A stretch of 52,922 bases of DNA from Candidatus Marsarchaeota archaeon (GCA_023473665.1 JAMCYM010000001.1:1-52922); one strand, 5' to 3'; positions 32,143 through 40,802 are shown, numbered from the stretch's first letter. The notes: generated by a model from the letters alone, not told the origin. Numbers and translations: made by a program.

Positions 32143-33228
32143 TTAGCCTTTCTCCTTTTTCTTTTTCCGTTTGCTGCTTTTTCCTGCACCAATGCTTTCA
32201 CTCCAGTAGCGCAAGCTGTAGATCAGCAGCACGCCGCCAAGGGCCGTGCCAAACCAGAGTGTCGCAAATCTTGTCAGTATTGTGACTGCAGAAGCTATGT
32301 CCGTGCCGATATGCAATGATGCGCTGAGCAAAGCCACGAGCGCCCCATCTGTAACGCCTATGCTGCCTGGCACGGCGGTTGCCATGCCCAATACCTGCGT
32401 AGACGTGTATATGAATACTGAGCTTGCGAAATGCGGCGTTATGCCTACCGCAGCAAGGGTGAAGAAAAGCGCCAATGCTGTGAGTATTGCAGCAGGTATG
32501 GTGACCGCGAGCGATACGGCGTATGTGCCTGTAGTGTTAAGGGCACTTTGCGACGCGAAATATTCATCTCCGAAAAGCGTGAACATCTCGAGCATCCTCC
32601 TGCCCTTGAATATGCGCTTTATTATCCTGTAGAACCAGTCGCTCAGTATGAAAGCGTATGGGATAAGCAGCACAATGTCAACCCCGATTATAAGCAGCAC
32701 ATAGGTGTGGAAGTACAACGAGGCTGCAAGCGCCACTATGGCCGTGCCTATGAAGTCGGTGAATATGTCCATTGTGACAATAGGTATGACGCTCGCAGCC
32801 TTCATCTTGGTAAGCCTGCTTATAGTATAGCCGACCAGGAACCTGCCAAGCATGCCAGGCGTTATATTCATCGAATAGAGCGACAGGTAGACTATGAGGT
32901 TCTTTCCCCTTGGCACCTTCAGGTGCAGCCTATCCAGGTAGTACCTCCATTTCCAGAAGCGCAGCAAGTAGCTCGCAAACACAGCAAGCAAGCCAAGCGA
33001 GAAGAGATACAGGTTCATGCGCAGGATTATATTGACGACATTGCCTATGCCGCCTATCCACGCTATTACCACGAATACAGCTAAGCTCACAAGGATGGCC
33101 GCACCCACGAAGACAGCAACGCCGCGCACGAGATTGATGTACTTGTCTCTGTCGAGCTCCTCTATGTGCGCTATTGTGTACCAGATCGAGCCCTTCTTCA
33201 TTATCGGATTCTCCATAGGGTCGCTCAT
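32143..33228 (-). CDS. Lysylphosphatidylglycerol synthase TM-region/flippase-like membrane protein
   Basis: A 361-residue membrane protein with seven to eight spans of the UPF0104 type. Typical marks are FASYLLRFWKWRYYL, YSMNITPGMLGRF and the C-terminal AVPGSIGVTDGALVALL block. Archaeal members such as AglD sit in glycosylation or lipid loci; a role moving or modifying polyprenyl-linked sugars is inferred. The tail is very basic (SSKRKKKKEKG). Its ATG overlaps the stop of the GT4 glycosyltransferase gene by four bases, so the two are coupled. Confidence 0.85.
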   Translation of the reverse strand: MSDPMENPIMKKGSIWYTIAHIEELDRDKYINLVRGVAVFVGAAILVSLAVFVVIAWIGGIGNVVNIILRMNLYLFSLGLLAVFASYLLRFWKWRYYLDRLHLKVPRGKNLIVYLSLYSMNITPGMLGRFLVGYTISRLTKMKAASVIPIVTMDIFTDFIGTAIVALAASLYFHTYVLLIIGVDIVLLIPYAFILSDWFYRIIKRIFKGRRMLEMFTLFGDEYFASQSALNTTGTYAVSLAVTIPAAILTALALFFTLAAVGITPHFASSVFIYTSTQVLGMATAVPGSIGVTDGALVALLSASLHIGTDIASAVTILTRFATLWFGTALGGVLLIYSLRYWSESIGAGKSSKRKKKKEKG

Positions 33229-34367
33229 CTCCTTATTGTTTCTTCGAAAAGCCGCTCATATTGCTTCGCTATGCCATCCCAATCATGGAACTTTAGCATC
33301 CTCTTCCTGCCTTCCACCGCGAGCCTGTGCATCGCGGTATGGTGCGAGAGTGCGAACTCTACTCTTTCTCTGATACCATTTATATCTTTTGGCTTTGCGT
33401 AGAGCCCGCATCTGCCCATCATCTCCGGTATGCCGCCAACGCGCGATGCGACCGAAGGCGTTTCGCTGGCCAATGCCTCAAGCAGCGCCAGTCCGGCCGG
33501 CTCGTATAGCGACGGCAGCACGAATACATCAGCCGCATTGTAGTAAAGCGGCAGCTCGTCTTCCGGTATGCCGTTCAGTATGGAAAATCTTCCTTTCAGG
33601 CCCGCATTCGAAGCGCGTTCTCTTAGCGTTGTTTCAAGCGGTCCAGTCCCTATAAACACGAGCCCCACCTTTTCTTCCATGCGGGAGACCGCGTCCATAA
33701 GATATGTCTGGCCTTTTTGTTGCGTGAGACGGCCGTTGTTGAGCACGATCGGAAGCCCGTCGAACCTGCTTCTTATCGCTATTATGCGTCGGTCCACATG
33801 CCCCAGGCGCCTGAAGCGCCTGCTGTCTACTCCATTGTATACCACATGGCTCTTCCAAAGGTCTGCCTTGGGTACTGTCGCATCTATCGTATCCCTCGAC
33901 ACTCCCGTAATAAGGTCTGCAGCATGCATCGTCTTCCTGCCCTGCATGATGTCATACAGCATGCCGCCCGCATCGGTGAGGGGCCCGATGCCGGAAGGCA
34001 GAGAATTGTGTATAGTCATGGCCAGCTTGCCGCCAGTTCTCCTTATTGCGTTCACAGAGCCGAAGAAGTACTGGTACCTGTTGTTTATATGGTAAATCTC
34101 AGCGCCTTCCTTTTCTATTCGGTCTTTGATGCCTGACATGGCCAAGAATGGCAGAGGCAGGCCGGGCAGGTTCAGGTATCGTGTGCGCAGCCTGACTACC
34201 TTTATGCCGTCAATATGCTCTGTGTGCGTGTCTTTTCCGGGCTTTAGCGAGGCTGAAATTACACATACGTTGTGACGGCGGGCAAGCCTCCTATACAGCT
34301 CTAAAAGGACCTTCTCCGTTCCCCCATTGAACGGGTAGAAGAAGGGGTTGAGCACGCATATGTCCAT
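33225..34367 (-). CDS. Glycosyltransferase family 4 (GT-B fold)
   Basis: A 380-residue cytoplasmic glycosyltransferase. The N-terminal half has NPFFYPFNGGTEKVLLEL, the acceptor-side GG motif; the C-terminal half has LNNGRLTQQKGQTYLMDAV and the E-x7-E motif in LYEPAGLALLEALA, which holds the nucleotide sugar. ATG at 34367 with a TATA-like element about 30 bases upstream. With the flippase-like gene it probably builds a lipid-linked surface glycan. The donor sugar is not predictable. Confidence 0.92.
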   Translation of the reverse strand: MDICVLNPFFYPFNGGTEKVLLELYRRLARRHNVCVISASLKPGKDTHTEHIDGIKVVRLRTRYLNLPGLPLPFLAMSGIKDRIEKEGAEIYHINNRYQYFFGSVNAIRRTGGKLAMTIHNSLPSGIGPLTDAGGMLYDIMQGRKTMHAADLITGVSRDTIDATVPKADLWKSHVVYNGVDSRRFRRLGHVDRRIIAIRSRFDGLPIVLNNGRLTQQKGQTYLMDAVSRMEEKVGLVFIGTGPLETTLRERASNAGLKGRFSILNGIPEDELPLYYNAADVFVLPSLYEPAGLALLEALASETPSVASRVGGIPEMMGRCGLYAKPKDINGIRERVEFALSHHTAMHRLAVEGRKRMLKFHDWDGIAKQYERLFEETIRR

Positions 34368-34426
34368 CTATGTCGCTACCTATTGGCCTGGCATTCATAT
34401 AAACATTATACCATGCCTGCCAAGAA

Positions 34427-34439
34427 AAATATAAATATT
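34427..34439 (+). promoter_or_regulatory. TATA box of the orphan gene at 34467
   Basis: AAATATAAATATT, centred 34 bases before the ATG, predicts transcription starting near 34459, that is with almost no leader. Confidence 0.5.
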
Positions 34440-34466
34440 AGAAAATTCCCACATCACACGGTTGGT

Positions 34467-35093
34467 ATGACAACCATTACTATAAATCCAGAGAAAGCGC
34501 GGCTAGCCGCGCTTTTACGTTCTAGTACTGGCATCGCCGGCAGTCTAACTAATAACAGCATCAACAGCATCGTTGCATTGTTCGAAGAGGCTCTGCCTTC
34601 TGCCATGTCAAAAAAGAGGCATAGCGGGTTTAGCTACAGCGATGGGGAGAAGGTATACATTGCTATGTCGCTCAGTGGCTCCTTTAAGAAAATGCTCATG
34701 CAAGGCTGGGCCGACGTGCAATATCCTGTCACTTTTAAGAATACCTTGGAAGAGTTAAATGAAGGCCTTGCAATCTATGGCGCGAAAATTCATGCAGTCC
34801 CAATAAATTTTGGCATAAAAGCCGTACGCAAGCAAATTAGTTCCGTGCTTAATAAAGCTGGCATAAAGCATCCAACTGGTTTCTACATAGATGGAGATAA
34901 GTACAAGTTTATTTTTGACTTCTATACGAAGATTGGTGGGCTCCATACAAATAACCTCAACCTGTCGTCTCATCTGTTCAGGATTCTTTTTTACCAAAAT
35001 AATATTACAAAGGAGGAGATCTATCAGGCTATTACCTTAAGAGGCGCCAGAATTTCAGACCAAGCGGCCCCGGAGCGCAGCATAAATCGTTGA
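34467..35093 (+). CDS. Unknown protein, AT-richer orphan
   Basis: I do not recognise this 208-residue protein. It starts MTTITINPEKARL at an ATG preceded by GGTTGGT; the frame is open back to 34383 but a strong TATA box lies inside that extension. It is soluble, with no signal peptide or span. Notable stretches are SYSDGEKVYIAMSLSGS and PTGFYIDGDKYKFIFDFYTK, which suggest a mixed alpha/beta fold with duplicated tyrosine-rich strands. Its bases are visibly richer in A and T, and its codons less GC-biased (AAT, TTT, ATT, AAA), than the flanking genes. It lies alone between two envelope genes and could be recently acquired. Confidence 0.65.
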   Translation: MTTITINPEKARLAALLRSSTGIAGSLTNNSINSIVALFEEALPSAMSKKRHSGFSYSDGEKVYIAMSLSGSFKKMLMQGWADVQYPVTFKNTLEELNEGLAIYGAKIHAVPINFGIKAVRKQISSVLNKAGIKHPTGFYIDGDKYKFIFDFYTKIGGLHTNNLNLSSHLFRILFYQNNITKEEIYQAITLRGARISDQAAPERSINR

Positions 35094-35147
35094 AACCGTT
35101 TCATCCCAAGCTTTATATAGCGTTTCAGCATAGGGCTGCTGAGCGGT

Positions 35148-36587
35148 ATGAAGGCGAAGAAGAACATAGTAGTGCTGCTGCTTGACACTGTCAGGGCTAG
35201 CGACGGGTATAGCAATGCCATGCCCTACCTCTCAGGTCTAGCGCGCGAAGGCACGGCATACATGAATACGATCTCGCCCGCTACGTGGACTGCGCCATCG
35301 CACGCTGCGCTGTTCACAGGCACGAGGGCGTCAAGCATCAGCGGTGTGTCAAAGGACTTCCTTGCAAGCGGCGCGATTGACCCATGGTTCACGCAGACTA
35401 AGTTCCTGCCAGCTGACGCAGAAACCCTCGCCAAAAAGGTCTCGCGCCTGGGTTATACTACTGCCTTGTTCTCGAACAACCCCTTCTTGACAAGCTTTAC
35501 TAACCTCGGCGCAGGCTTCGACCGCATATATGACATATGGCTCGAATCGAACGGCAAATACGATCAAAAGCTGACCAACAGGATGGCGTCCGTGCTGAAG
35601 GGCGGGCACAAAACGAGGTCGAGGCTCTCGAAAGCGAGCGCTGCAGTAGCGCAGTTCATACCAAAGCGCTTCATCGATGGCATTTATCTGTCTCTCAGGT
35701 TACGGATGGACAGGGGCGTGGCCAACGCCGATGGCACCCATAAGCTGGACCGTGGCATGACAGATACAAACGAGCGCCTAATGACACATCTCGGCATGGA
35801 GGATGCACTGACACCGCAGTTCCTGTTCATGAACTTCATAGAGGCGCACGAGAACTACCCTGTGGGGAGGAATGATGTCATTCAGGACAAATGGCTATAC
35901 CTCAGCGGCATACTCGACATGGACGAGAGCGTCACAAAACTCTTTCACCGCGGCTACATAAAACGGCTCTCTTACCTTGACTCTAAGGTCCGGGCCATGA
36001 TATCCGATTTGAAAAAACGCGGGGTGCTGGACAATGCCTCTGTAGTGATTACTTCAGACCATGGCCAATTCTTCGGCGAACACGGCCTTCTGTATCATGC
36101 CCTTCCGCCATACGAGGAGGTCGTGAAGGTGCCGCTCATCGCGATAAACTACGAGAATGGAAGGCCTGTTAAGACGCACGAGCGCGTATACAGCAACGTC
36201 AGCACCGCTTCGCTGCACGAATCGCTTATCGATATAGCTGCAGGGAAATCAGAATACCTGAACGGCAATCTAAGAGCATCGCGCTACGCCGTAAGCGAGC
36301 ACCTGGGCATAAGCGAGGGCTGGGACGGCGAGCTCCTGCGCATGCTGAAGGGAAGGTCCGAGATGGCAAATAAGATATACGAGACAAAGCTGAGACACAA
36401 TAAGCGCTCTGTTGCCATCTACTCTGGCAACATGAAACTTATCCATTTCTTCGGCAGCCGCAAGGATGAGCTCTATGACCTGAAGAAGGACCCCATGGAA
36501 ACTGACAACATAATGGACTCGCGGCGCAGCGATGCGCAGCACCTGCTAAACTATTACGGCCGTGGCGATCCGCTCCCTGCCGCGTAG
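35148..36587 (+). CDS. Sulfatase/alkaline phosphatase superfamily hydrolase with Thr at the nucleophile site
   Basis: A 479-residue hydrolase with the sulfatase fold: LLLDTVRASDG at the N-terminus supplies a metal Asp (D13), TAPSHAALFTGTR (48-60) is the nucleophile block and SDHGQFFGEHG the second metal site. In sulfatases the nucleophile position is Cys or Ser, modified to formylglycine in C-x-P-S-R. Here it is Thr48 in T-A-P-S-H, so a phosphodiester or phosphonate hydrolase or a phosphoglycerol-type transferase is likelier than a sulfatase. No signal peptide is visible. It lies among glycan and envelope genes and ends five bases from the convergent DUF929 gene. Confidence 0.85.
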   Translation: MKAKKNIVVLLLDTVRASDGYSNAMPYLSGLAREGTAYMNTISPATWTAPSHAALFTGTRASSISGVSKDFLASGAIDPWFTQTKFLPADAETLAKKVSRLGYTTALFSNNPFLTSFTNLGAGFDRIYDIWLESNGKYDQKLTNRMASVLKGGHKTRSRLSKASAAVAQFIPKRFIDGIYLSLRLRMDRGVANADGTHKLDRGMTDTNERLMTHLGMEDALTPQFLFMNFIEAHENYPVGRNDVIQDKWLYLSGILDMDESVTKLFHRGYIKRLSYLDSKVRAMISDLKKRGVLDNASVVITSDHGQFFGEHGLLYHALPPYEEVVKVPLIAINYENGRPVKTHERVYSNVSTASLHESLIDIAAGKSEYLNGNLRASRYAVSEHLGISEGWDGELLRMLKGRSEMANKIYETKLRHNKRSVAIYSGNMKLIHFFGSRKDELYDLKKDPMETDNIMDSRRSDAQHLLNYYGRGDPLPAA

Positions 36588-36592
36588 GTCGT

Positions 36593-37438
36593 TCAGCCCA
36601 GGAAGCTGGCAGCGGCCTTGACGAACTGTTGGTCGCACACGCTTGATGGTGTGTTGTTCGTCATCCTGCATATTGCGGCCGTGTATATGTTTGCGGCCCC
36701 TATCGCAGCCTGGGACTGCTGGGTGCCGCTGTCGCCCAGGCTTGATATTATCTGGCTCCAAGAGTGCTTGTAGAACGCATCAGGCAGTACCAGCGCTCCT
36801 GCCTCGACACTCAAGTTGCCAAAGTCTACGAATGGTATGCCTCCTCTTGCATTGGCAGGCAGCAGGGTGTTGTTTGTGTCATACTTGTTGAAAATTGCAC
36901 CCTCTGATTGGGTCGGCGTCTGCAGCGTGGCGTAATAGCTGGCCCCAGAAGGCACGTAGTTCGTATACGCTTCGACCCCAACAAAAGATACATGCCCGCT
37001 TGTATACGAAGAATTGTAGAACGTGAATGTGGACGTGCTCGGATCGTAGTCAGATGCACTGGACGTCATGTAGTGAAGCGAGCTAAAGTTACCGAACCTC
37101 ATCAGTGCTATGATCAGCCCCCATCTTGTGGCTGCGCAATACGGGCAGTAGTCTGCGCCTATGTAAAGCACCTCAGGAAGGCCATTAAGCGTCAGCATGC
37201 TAGCGCCCGATGCGCCAGGCAGCATTGCTGCGCCAGCCGACCCTACACCTACGCTATTCGCCAGGCTCATGTTGTTTGCTATGCTGCTCAATTGCGTCAG
37301 AGTTGCCTGCGGCACTGCCGCGTTATCATATTTCACAAGCTGTGAGCTTGACACACCGCTGTTTAGGAATACGGCTGCCACTACAGCCGCTATGATCACC
37401 AATGCGATAATCACATACGCAAGAGTACGCTTGTTCAT
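36593..37438 (-). CDS. DUF929 family exported thioredoxin-like protein
   Basis: A 281-residue archaeal DUF929 protein. An N-terminal hydrophobic segment (about 6-26) anchors or exports it. The core is [30 protein letters not shown], a thioredoxin-like CPYC site in a family-specific frame, followed by the [18 protein letters not shown] block. A second cysteine pair lies near the C-terminus (AICRMTN and SSVCDQQ). The extracytoplasmic C-x-x-C suggests a disulfide oxidase or isomerase that could be recharged by the VKOR protein at 11477, but that pairing is inference. ATG 37438 is used; the frame is open six codons upstream. Confidence 0.85.
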   Translation of the reverse strand: MNKRTLAYVIIALVIIAAVVAAVFLNSGVSSSQLVKYDNAAVPQATLTQLSSIANNMSLANSVGVGSAGAAMLPGASGASMLTLNGLPEVLYIGADYCPYCAATRWGLIIALMRFGNFSSLHYMTSSASDYDPSTSTFTFYNSSYTSGHVSFVGVEAYTNYVPSGASYYATLQTPTQSEGAIFNKYDTNNTLLPANARGGIPFVDFGNLSVEAGALVLPDAFYKHSWSQIISSLGDSGTQQSQAAIGAANIYTAAICRMTNNTPSSVCDQQFVKAAASFLG

Positions 37439-37490
37439 CAGGTACCACCGATACAATCAATCTAAGCAAACTAAGAAATGCATTTGTATA

Positions 37491-38363
37491 TCAGCTGACT
37501 ACTGCTATCCCAAAACTGCCCAATGCCATATACAGGATGCCGCTGGCCAGAGCTATCACTCCGAGCGCCGTTATCAAGTACACTATCTTGGACTTGCTGG
37601 CTACTTTTATAAGGAAGCTTATCAGGAACAGGCTAACTATTGTGGCTGCCACTATCGCTATGAGAAGCCCATATATGCCAATGAACGCGAGCGCAGCGCT
37701 TACATTCGCATAGCTTTTGATCAAGGTGAGGAGGAACGCTGCCGTAGATGCGAATATGCCAGTCAAGAAAGAAAGTCTGAACGCTTCATCCGCCTCAAAG
37801 TTCATGAGGAACATCGCACTAGTAGTTATGCCAGACCTGCTGACTCCTGGCAGGGCGGCTATGCCCTGTACCACACCAACTATTATGTAATCCTTGAAAG
37901 TCATGTTCGCGAACTTGCGTGTGTTGACTCCCTGCTCGCGCTTCTTCCTTGAGTACCTTATTAACATGGCGTCGCCTATCAGTATTACGCCAATTATAGC
38001 CATAGGCACGCCCACTGATACTCCTGTCACAGAATCAGCAACTATGTATAGCGGCGCGCCTATGATGCCAGTAAATATTATCGTGACAAGCACGTACTTG
38101 AACAGCTTCTTTTCCATCTGCGTGCCTCGAAGTGCTATAACTCTTATAAGCGACCAGACTTCACGCCTGAAGTATATTATGGCGGCGAGCACAGTGCCTA
38201 TCTCCATAAACAGGCCGAAGGTATAAGCCTGCTGGAAGTTGAGGTGCAGCAGCGTCTGCGAGGCTAGCAATACCTGCGTCTTGCTGCTTATGGGCAGCCA
38301 CTCAGATATGCCCTGCACTATGCCTATCAATATAGAGTACAAAGCCTGCAGAATGCCAAGCAT
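37491..38363 (-). CDS. uppP: Undecaprenyl-diphosphatase family protein (UppP/BacA)
   Basis: A 290-residue polytopic membrane phosphatase that regenerates the polyprenyl-phosphate carrier from its diphosphate. Both catalytic blocks are visible: GISEWLPISSKTQ near the N-terminus and ALPGVSRSGITTSAMFL in the middle. In an archaeon the carrier is probably a dolichyl or C55-60 polyprenyl phosphate used for surface glycans, which fits the glycosyltransferases nearby. ATG 38363 is chosen; the frame extends seven codons upstream. It lies 52 bases upstream of the DUF929 gene on the same strand. Confidence 0.93.
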   Translation of the reverse strand: MLGILQALYSILIGIVQGISEWLPISSKTQVLLASQTLLHLNFQQAYTFGLFMEIGTVLAAIIYFRREVWSLIRVIALRGTQMEKKLFKYVLVTIIFTGIIGAPLYIVADSVTGVSVGVPMAIIGVILIGDAMLIRYSRKKREQGVNTRKFANMTFKDYIIVGVVQGIAALPGVSRSGITTSAMFLMNFEADEAFRLSFLTGIFASTAAFLLTLIKSYANVSAALAFIGIYGLLIAIVAATIVSLFLISFLIKVASKSKIVYLITALGVIALASGILYMALGSFGIAVVS

Positions 38364-38453
38364 GCAGGAGTGTTTGAGTGGCAAGGTTAATAAACCTGGC
38401 GCAACCGTTGGTCATGTGCTATGAGTTTTTAGATTTTAATCCAAATTAATATC

Positions 38454-38720
38454 ATGCCAAAAGCAGCCGGAACATCCGCGCAGAAGAAGCACGAGATCAG
38501 GGACGAAGCGATAGACCGCGTTACCATACTGATAACATCTGCACTCGGCCTTGTTGCGGCCCTGGCCTGGAATTCAGCAATCCAGAAGCTGTTCTCCGTT
38601 GCATTCGGCACGCAGTCAAGCCTCGAAGCGATGTTCGCCTATGCTGTGGTTGTGACTGTGTTAGCCGTAATTATAATAATATACTTCACTAGGGTAACGG
38701 CAAAGCTCAAGAGCAAATGA
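38454..38720 (+). CDS. DUF5654 family small membrane protein
   Basis: An 88-residue protein with two membrane spans (about 24-42 and 60-80) separated by an acidic loop, and a basic N-terminus. DAIDRVTILITSALGLVAALAWNSAIQKLF matches the DUF5654 pattern, whose function is unknown. A TTTTAGATTTTAATC stretch just upstream may hold the promoter, implying a leaderless message. It is convergent with the NUDIX gene, 12 bases away. Confidence 0.8.
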   Translation: MPKAAGTSAQKKHEIRDEAIDRVTILITSALGLVAALAWNSAIQKLFSVAFGTQSSLEAMFAYAVVVTVLAVIIIIYFTRVTAKLKSK

Positions 38721-38732
38721 TGCATTTCAGGC

Positions 38733-39233
38733 TCAGTGTTTCGCTTCTGCGATGCAGTGAAGCACGCCTATCATGCTCTTTCCGTCTTTTATGCGGCCAT
38801 TCTTTACGTACTTGTACGCCTTTTCTACTGACAGACGGATAAGCTTCATCTTCTCATTGCTGTCAGTTGGCAGGCCTGCTTTCCTAAGCTCAGTTGCCGC
38901 GAAGAAATGCATCTTGTCAGCAAGCAATCCCGGAGCCATGTATGCATTGTAAACCGGTTTCATTCTGCCTGCCCTGTAGCCCGTTTCCTCAAGCAGCTCC
39001 CTGCGTGCCGCACGCACGGGCGTTTCTCCTGCATCAATGTGCCCTGCGGGCAGCTCAAGTATGTATCTGCCTATTGCAGACCTGTAATGCCTTTCGAACA
39101 GCATTGTGCGCTTGTCGAGCATCGGTATTATCACTGCGACATCAGGCTTCGTGATCTTGAGCTCCTCATAGCCATTAATCCTGTTTCTTACAGTCTCGAC
39201 CTTGATGACCCACCCTTTGAATACTACTGCCAT
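38733..39233 (-). CDS. NUDIX hydrolase (ADP-sugar pyrophosphatase-like)
   Basis: A 166-residue NUDIX enzyme. The box G-x5-E-x7-R-E-U-x-E-E-x-G-U is complete in GHIDAGETPVRAARRELLEETG. The preceding FERHYRSAIGRYILELPAG is typical of ADP-ribose/ADP-sugar pyrophosphatases, which cleave nucleoside-diphosphate sugars; exact substrate unknown. It is divergent from the tRNA-Trp gene; their promoters share the 62-base gap. Confidence 0.92.
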   Translation of the reverse strand: MAVVFKGWVIKVETVRNRINGYEELKITKPDVAVIIPMLDKRTMLFERHYRSAIGRYILELPAGHIDAGETPVRAARRELLEETGYRAGRMKPVYNAYMAPGLLADKMHFFAATELRKAGLPTDSNEKMKLIRLSVEKAYKYVKNGRIKDGKSMIGVLHCIAEAKH

Positions 39234-39262
39234 ACGCGCACGCTAACCATAAAGAGAGAACC

Positions 39263-39269
39263 TTTATAT
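39263..39269 (+). promoter_or_regulatory. TATA box of tRNA-Trp
   Basis: TTTATAT lies about 30 bases upstream of the mature 5' end at 39296, as expected for an archaeal tRNA promoter. Confidence 0.5.
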
Positions 39270-39295
39270 CAGTTGCAGCAGAATCCATAGCGCCA

Positions 39296-39434
39296 GGGGT
39301 TGTGGCGTAACTTGGCAGCGCAGCAGGCTCCAGATGCTTAGCAAGTGTTGAGCCAAATGGCGATGATGAATATCTGGAATTGCAAAATAGTATGAAGTAA
39401 CCTGCTGGTCGGGGTTCAAATCCCCGCAACCCCA
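39296..39434 (+). tRNA. tRNA-Trp (CCA) with a 66-base intron
   Basis: Acceptor GGGGTTG (39296-39302) pairs with CAACCCC (39427-39433); discriminator A39434. The anticodon stem GCAGG (39323-39327) pairs with CCTGC (39401-39405) only after removal of an intron. With canonical splicing between positions 37 and 38 the intron is 39334-39399 and the loop becomes CTCCAGA, anticodon CCA at 39330-39332. Intron TCTGGA (39373-39378) is complementary to the anticodon region 33-38. The exact bulge-helix-bulge could not be drawn perfectly, so the ends may shift by a base. The three-unit endonuclease at 13633 would process it. Confidence 0.93.
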
Positions 39435-39486
39435 TCTGACAGAGATGTACAGTTGTTGATGGCCCAGGCATTGTTTACAGTATTCG

Positions 39487-39522
39487 TTAATGGTTTTCTA
39501 TAAAGATGCCACCAACCATTAA
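39487..39522. promoter_or_regulatory. Inverted repeat flanking a TATA box (operator candidate)
   Basis: TTAATGGTT (39487-39495) and AACCATTAA (39514-39522) form a perfect 9-bp inverted repeat. Between them lies CTATAAA (39498-39504), a TATA box correctly placed for the mini-protein gene at 39553. A repressor bound to both half-sites would cover the promoter. The T-rich run after the second arm also allows a terminator for tRNA-Trp. Confidence 0.45.
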
Positions 39523-39552
39523 TTTTTATTGTTTTGTTGACTAATATTCAAC

Positions 39553-39711
39553 ATGGCAACTAGCACATATGTCTGTAAAATATGCGGCCTCCATTACAAA
39601 AGCAAGGAGCTAGCCGATAAGTGTTACGCCTGGTGTTCAAAGCACAATAGCTGCAATTTAGAGGTTGCAAGGCAGTCAATGGAAGCCGCCTCGCGTAAAG
39701 CGTCTAGATAA
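39553..39711 (+). CDS. Cysteine-rich mini-protein (52 residues), metal-binding candidate
   Basis: A 52-residue frame starting ATG at 39553 and ending TAA at 39711. It has five cysteines (C8, C11, C24, C28, C34) and histidines H14 and H31: Y-V-C-K-I-C-G-L-H-Y then KCYAWCSKHNSCNLE. The C-x2-C-x2-H, C-x3-C and S-C-N-L spacing looks like a compact zinc or thiophilic-metal fold; I recall similar uncharacterised small proteins in archaea, but cannot name a family. It is convergent with the BASS/ArsB-like transporter gene and close to an ArsR gene with an arsenite-type sensor, so a metalloid or metal chaperone role is possible. Its promoter lies within an inverted repeat. Confidence 0.72.
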   Translation: MATSTYVCKICGLHYKSKELADKCYAWCSKHNSCNLEVARQSMEAASRKASR

Positions 39712-39758
39712 TTCGAGAAACCTAATTTAAAATCCCAAATGATTGGCTAGGGCTTTCG

Positions 39759-40802
39759 CTATTGCTGTTTAGACGTTATCGGGGTTAAGATCCTCTTTAC
39801 GACCGATTCGAGATGTATGTAGACTACCGCAAGGATCGGCTGTATCATGGGGATTACTGCTGGAGCTAAAGCTGCTTCAGAGTTGAGTGCAAATATTGCA
39901 ATGGCAGCTGCAACACTCTGATTCTTTGTTACAGAGATAAACGCAACAGCCTGGTGTTTCTCGTATGTAATGCGCATTAGTCTGCTCACTATTATCGAAA
40001 GTGCCAGTACCCCAACTATTATTGCCGACTGGTAGCCTATGAGATAACCTACTAATTGTGGCGTAGAAATTATCAATGCCGCTTCCTTATCCACAAGCAC
40101 GAATATCAAGGCAAGCATGGATAGCATTGTAATCAATGACAGGTATTTCTTAGATCCATTTTCTACCACGGTCTCATTTTTCCACTTTATAAGCAGATAT
40201 CTGGTAATCTGCCCAACTATAAGAGGAAGTATGAGAATATACAGAATAGACAGCATTACGGGCCCCACAGGGATCGCTATCGACGTGTGGCTGCTGTAAA
40301 GCCCCAAAATTATTGGTATGGCAGGCACCGCAATGATAAGACTCATAATTGCAAGTGCGGTCGCCAGTTCTATGCTGCCACCCGCTATCAGCACATAACC
40401 AAGAGACGCACTCGACGCTGGCACTACGTTGGAAATAACAAAGCCGGCTCCGACAGATGAGCCAAGTGACGGGGCAATGACAAAAGCTGCAACAGGGGCG
40501 AGTACAAACACGTATACAAGTGAAGTAATAATCAGTTTCCACGACTTTAATTCTCTTACAAAACCTTCAGATTTCAATTGTATCATGGATGGGTATATGG
40601 TCATTATCGCGAAAAGGATGACTAGATTAGAGAAGAGCTGCGCATGAGAGCTTGCGAAACTTTTGGTATAATAACCCACAAATACGGCAATGAATACGGC
40701 CAGAAGCGTATACAGAATAAGATACTTCCTAACGTGCTTTGTCAACCTTGATGCCCAGTCACTTTTTTGCGCTTTTCCTCTAGCATTTACATGCTTAGCC
40801 AT
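39759..40802 (-). CDS. BASS-family arsenic resistance protein (ArsB/ACR3-like efflux)
   Basis: A 347-residue membrane protein with about ten spans of the bile acid:sodium symporter superfamily, in the branch annotated as arsenic resistance. Characteristic blocks are NVVPASSASLGYVLIAGGS in the middle and EKHQAVAFISVTKNQSVAAAIAIF near the C-terminus, the discontinuous helices of the fold. The ACR3 catalytic cysteine is not seen, so another organic or inorganic anion remains possible. The ATG at 40802 is eight bases after the end of the arsR gene, indicating a two-gene operon under ArsR control. Confidence 0.82.
   Translation of the reverse strand: MAKHVNARGKAQKSDWASRLTKHVRKYLILYTLLAVFIAVFVGYYTKSFASSHAQLFSNLVILFAIMTIYPSMIQLKSEGFVRELKSWKLIITSLVYVFVLAPVAAFVIAPSLGSSVGAGFVISNVVPASSASLGYVLIAGGSIELATALAIMSLIIAVPAIPIILGLYSSHTSIAIPVGPVMLSILYILILPLIVGQITRYLLIKWKNETVVENGSKKYLSLITMLSMLALIFVLVDKEAALIISTPQLVGYLIGYQSAIIVGVLALSIIVSRLMRITYEKHQAVAFISVTKNQSVAAAIAIFALNSEAALAPAVIPMIQPILAVVYIHLESVVKRILTPITSKQQ

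Noticed and set aside
35148-36587. Calling this gene a sulfatase
   Set aside because: The nucleophile position is Thr, which cannot be turned into formylglycine.
39363-39410. A complete C/D box guide RNA in the tRNA-Trp intron
   Set aside because: The C box is perfect but no CTGA D or D' box is found at the required places, so it is reported only as a possibility.
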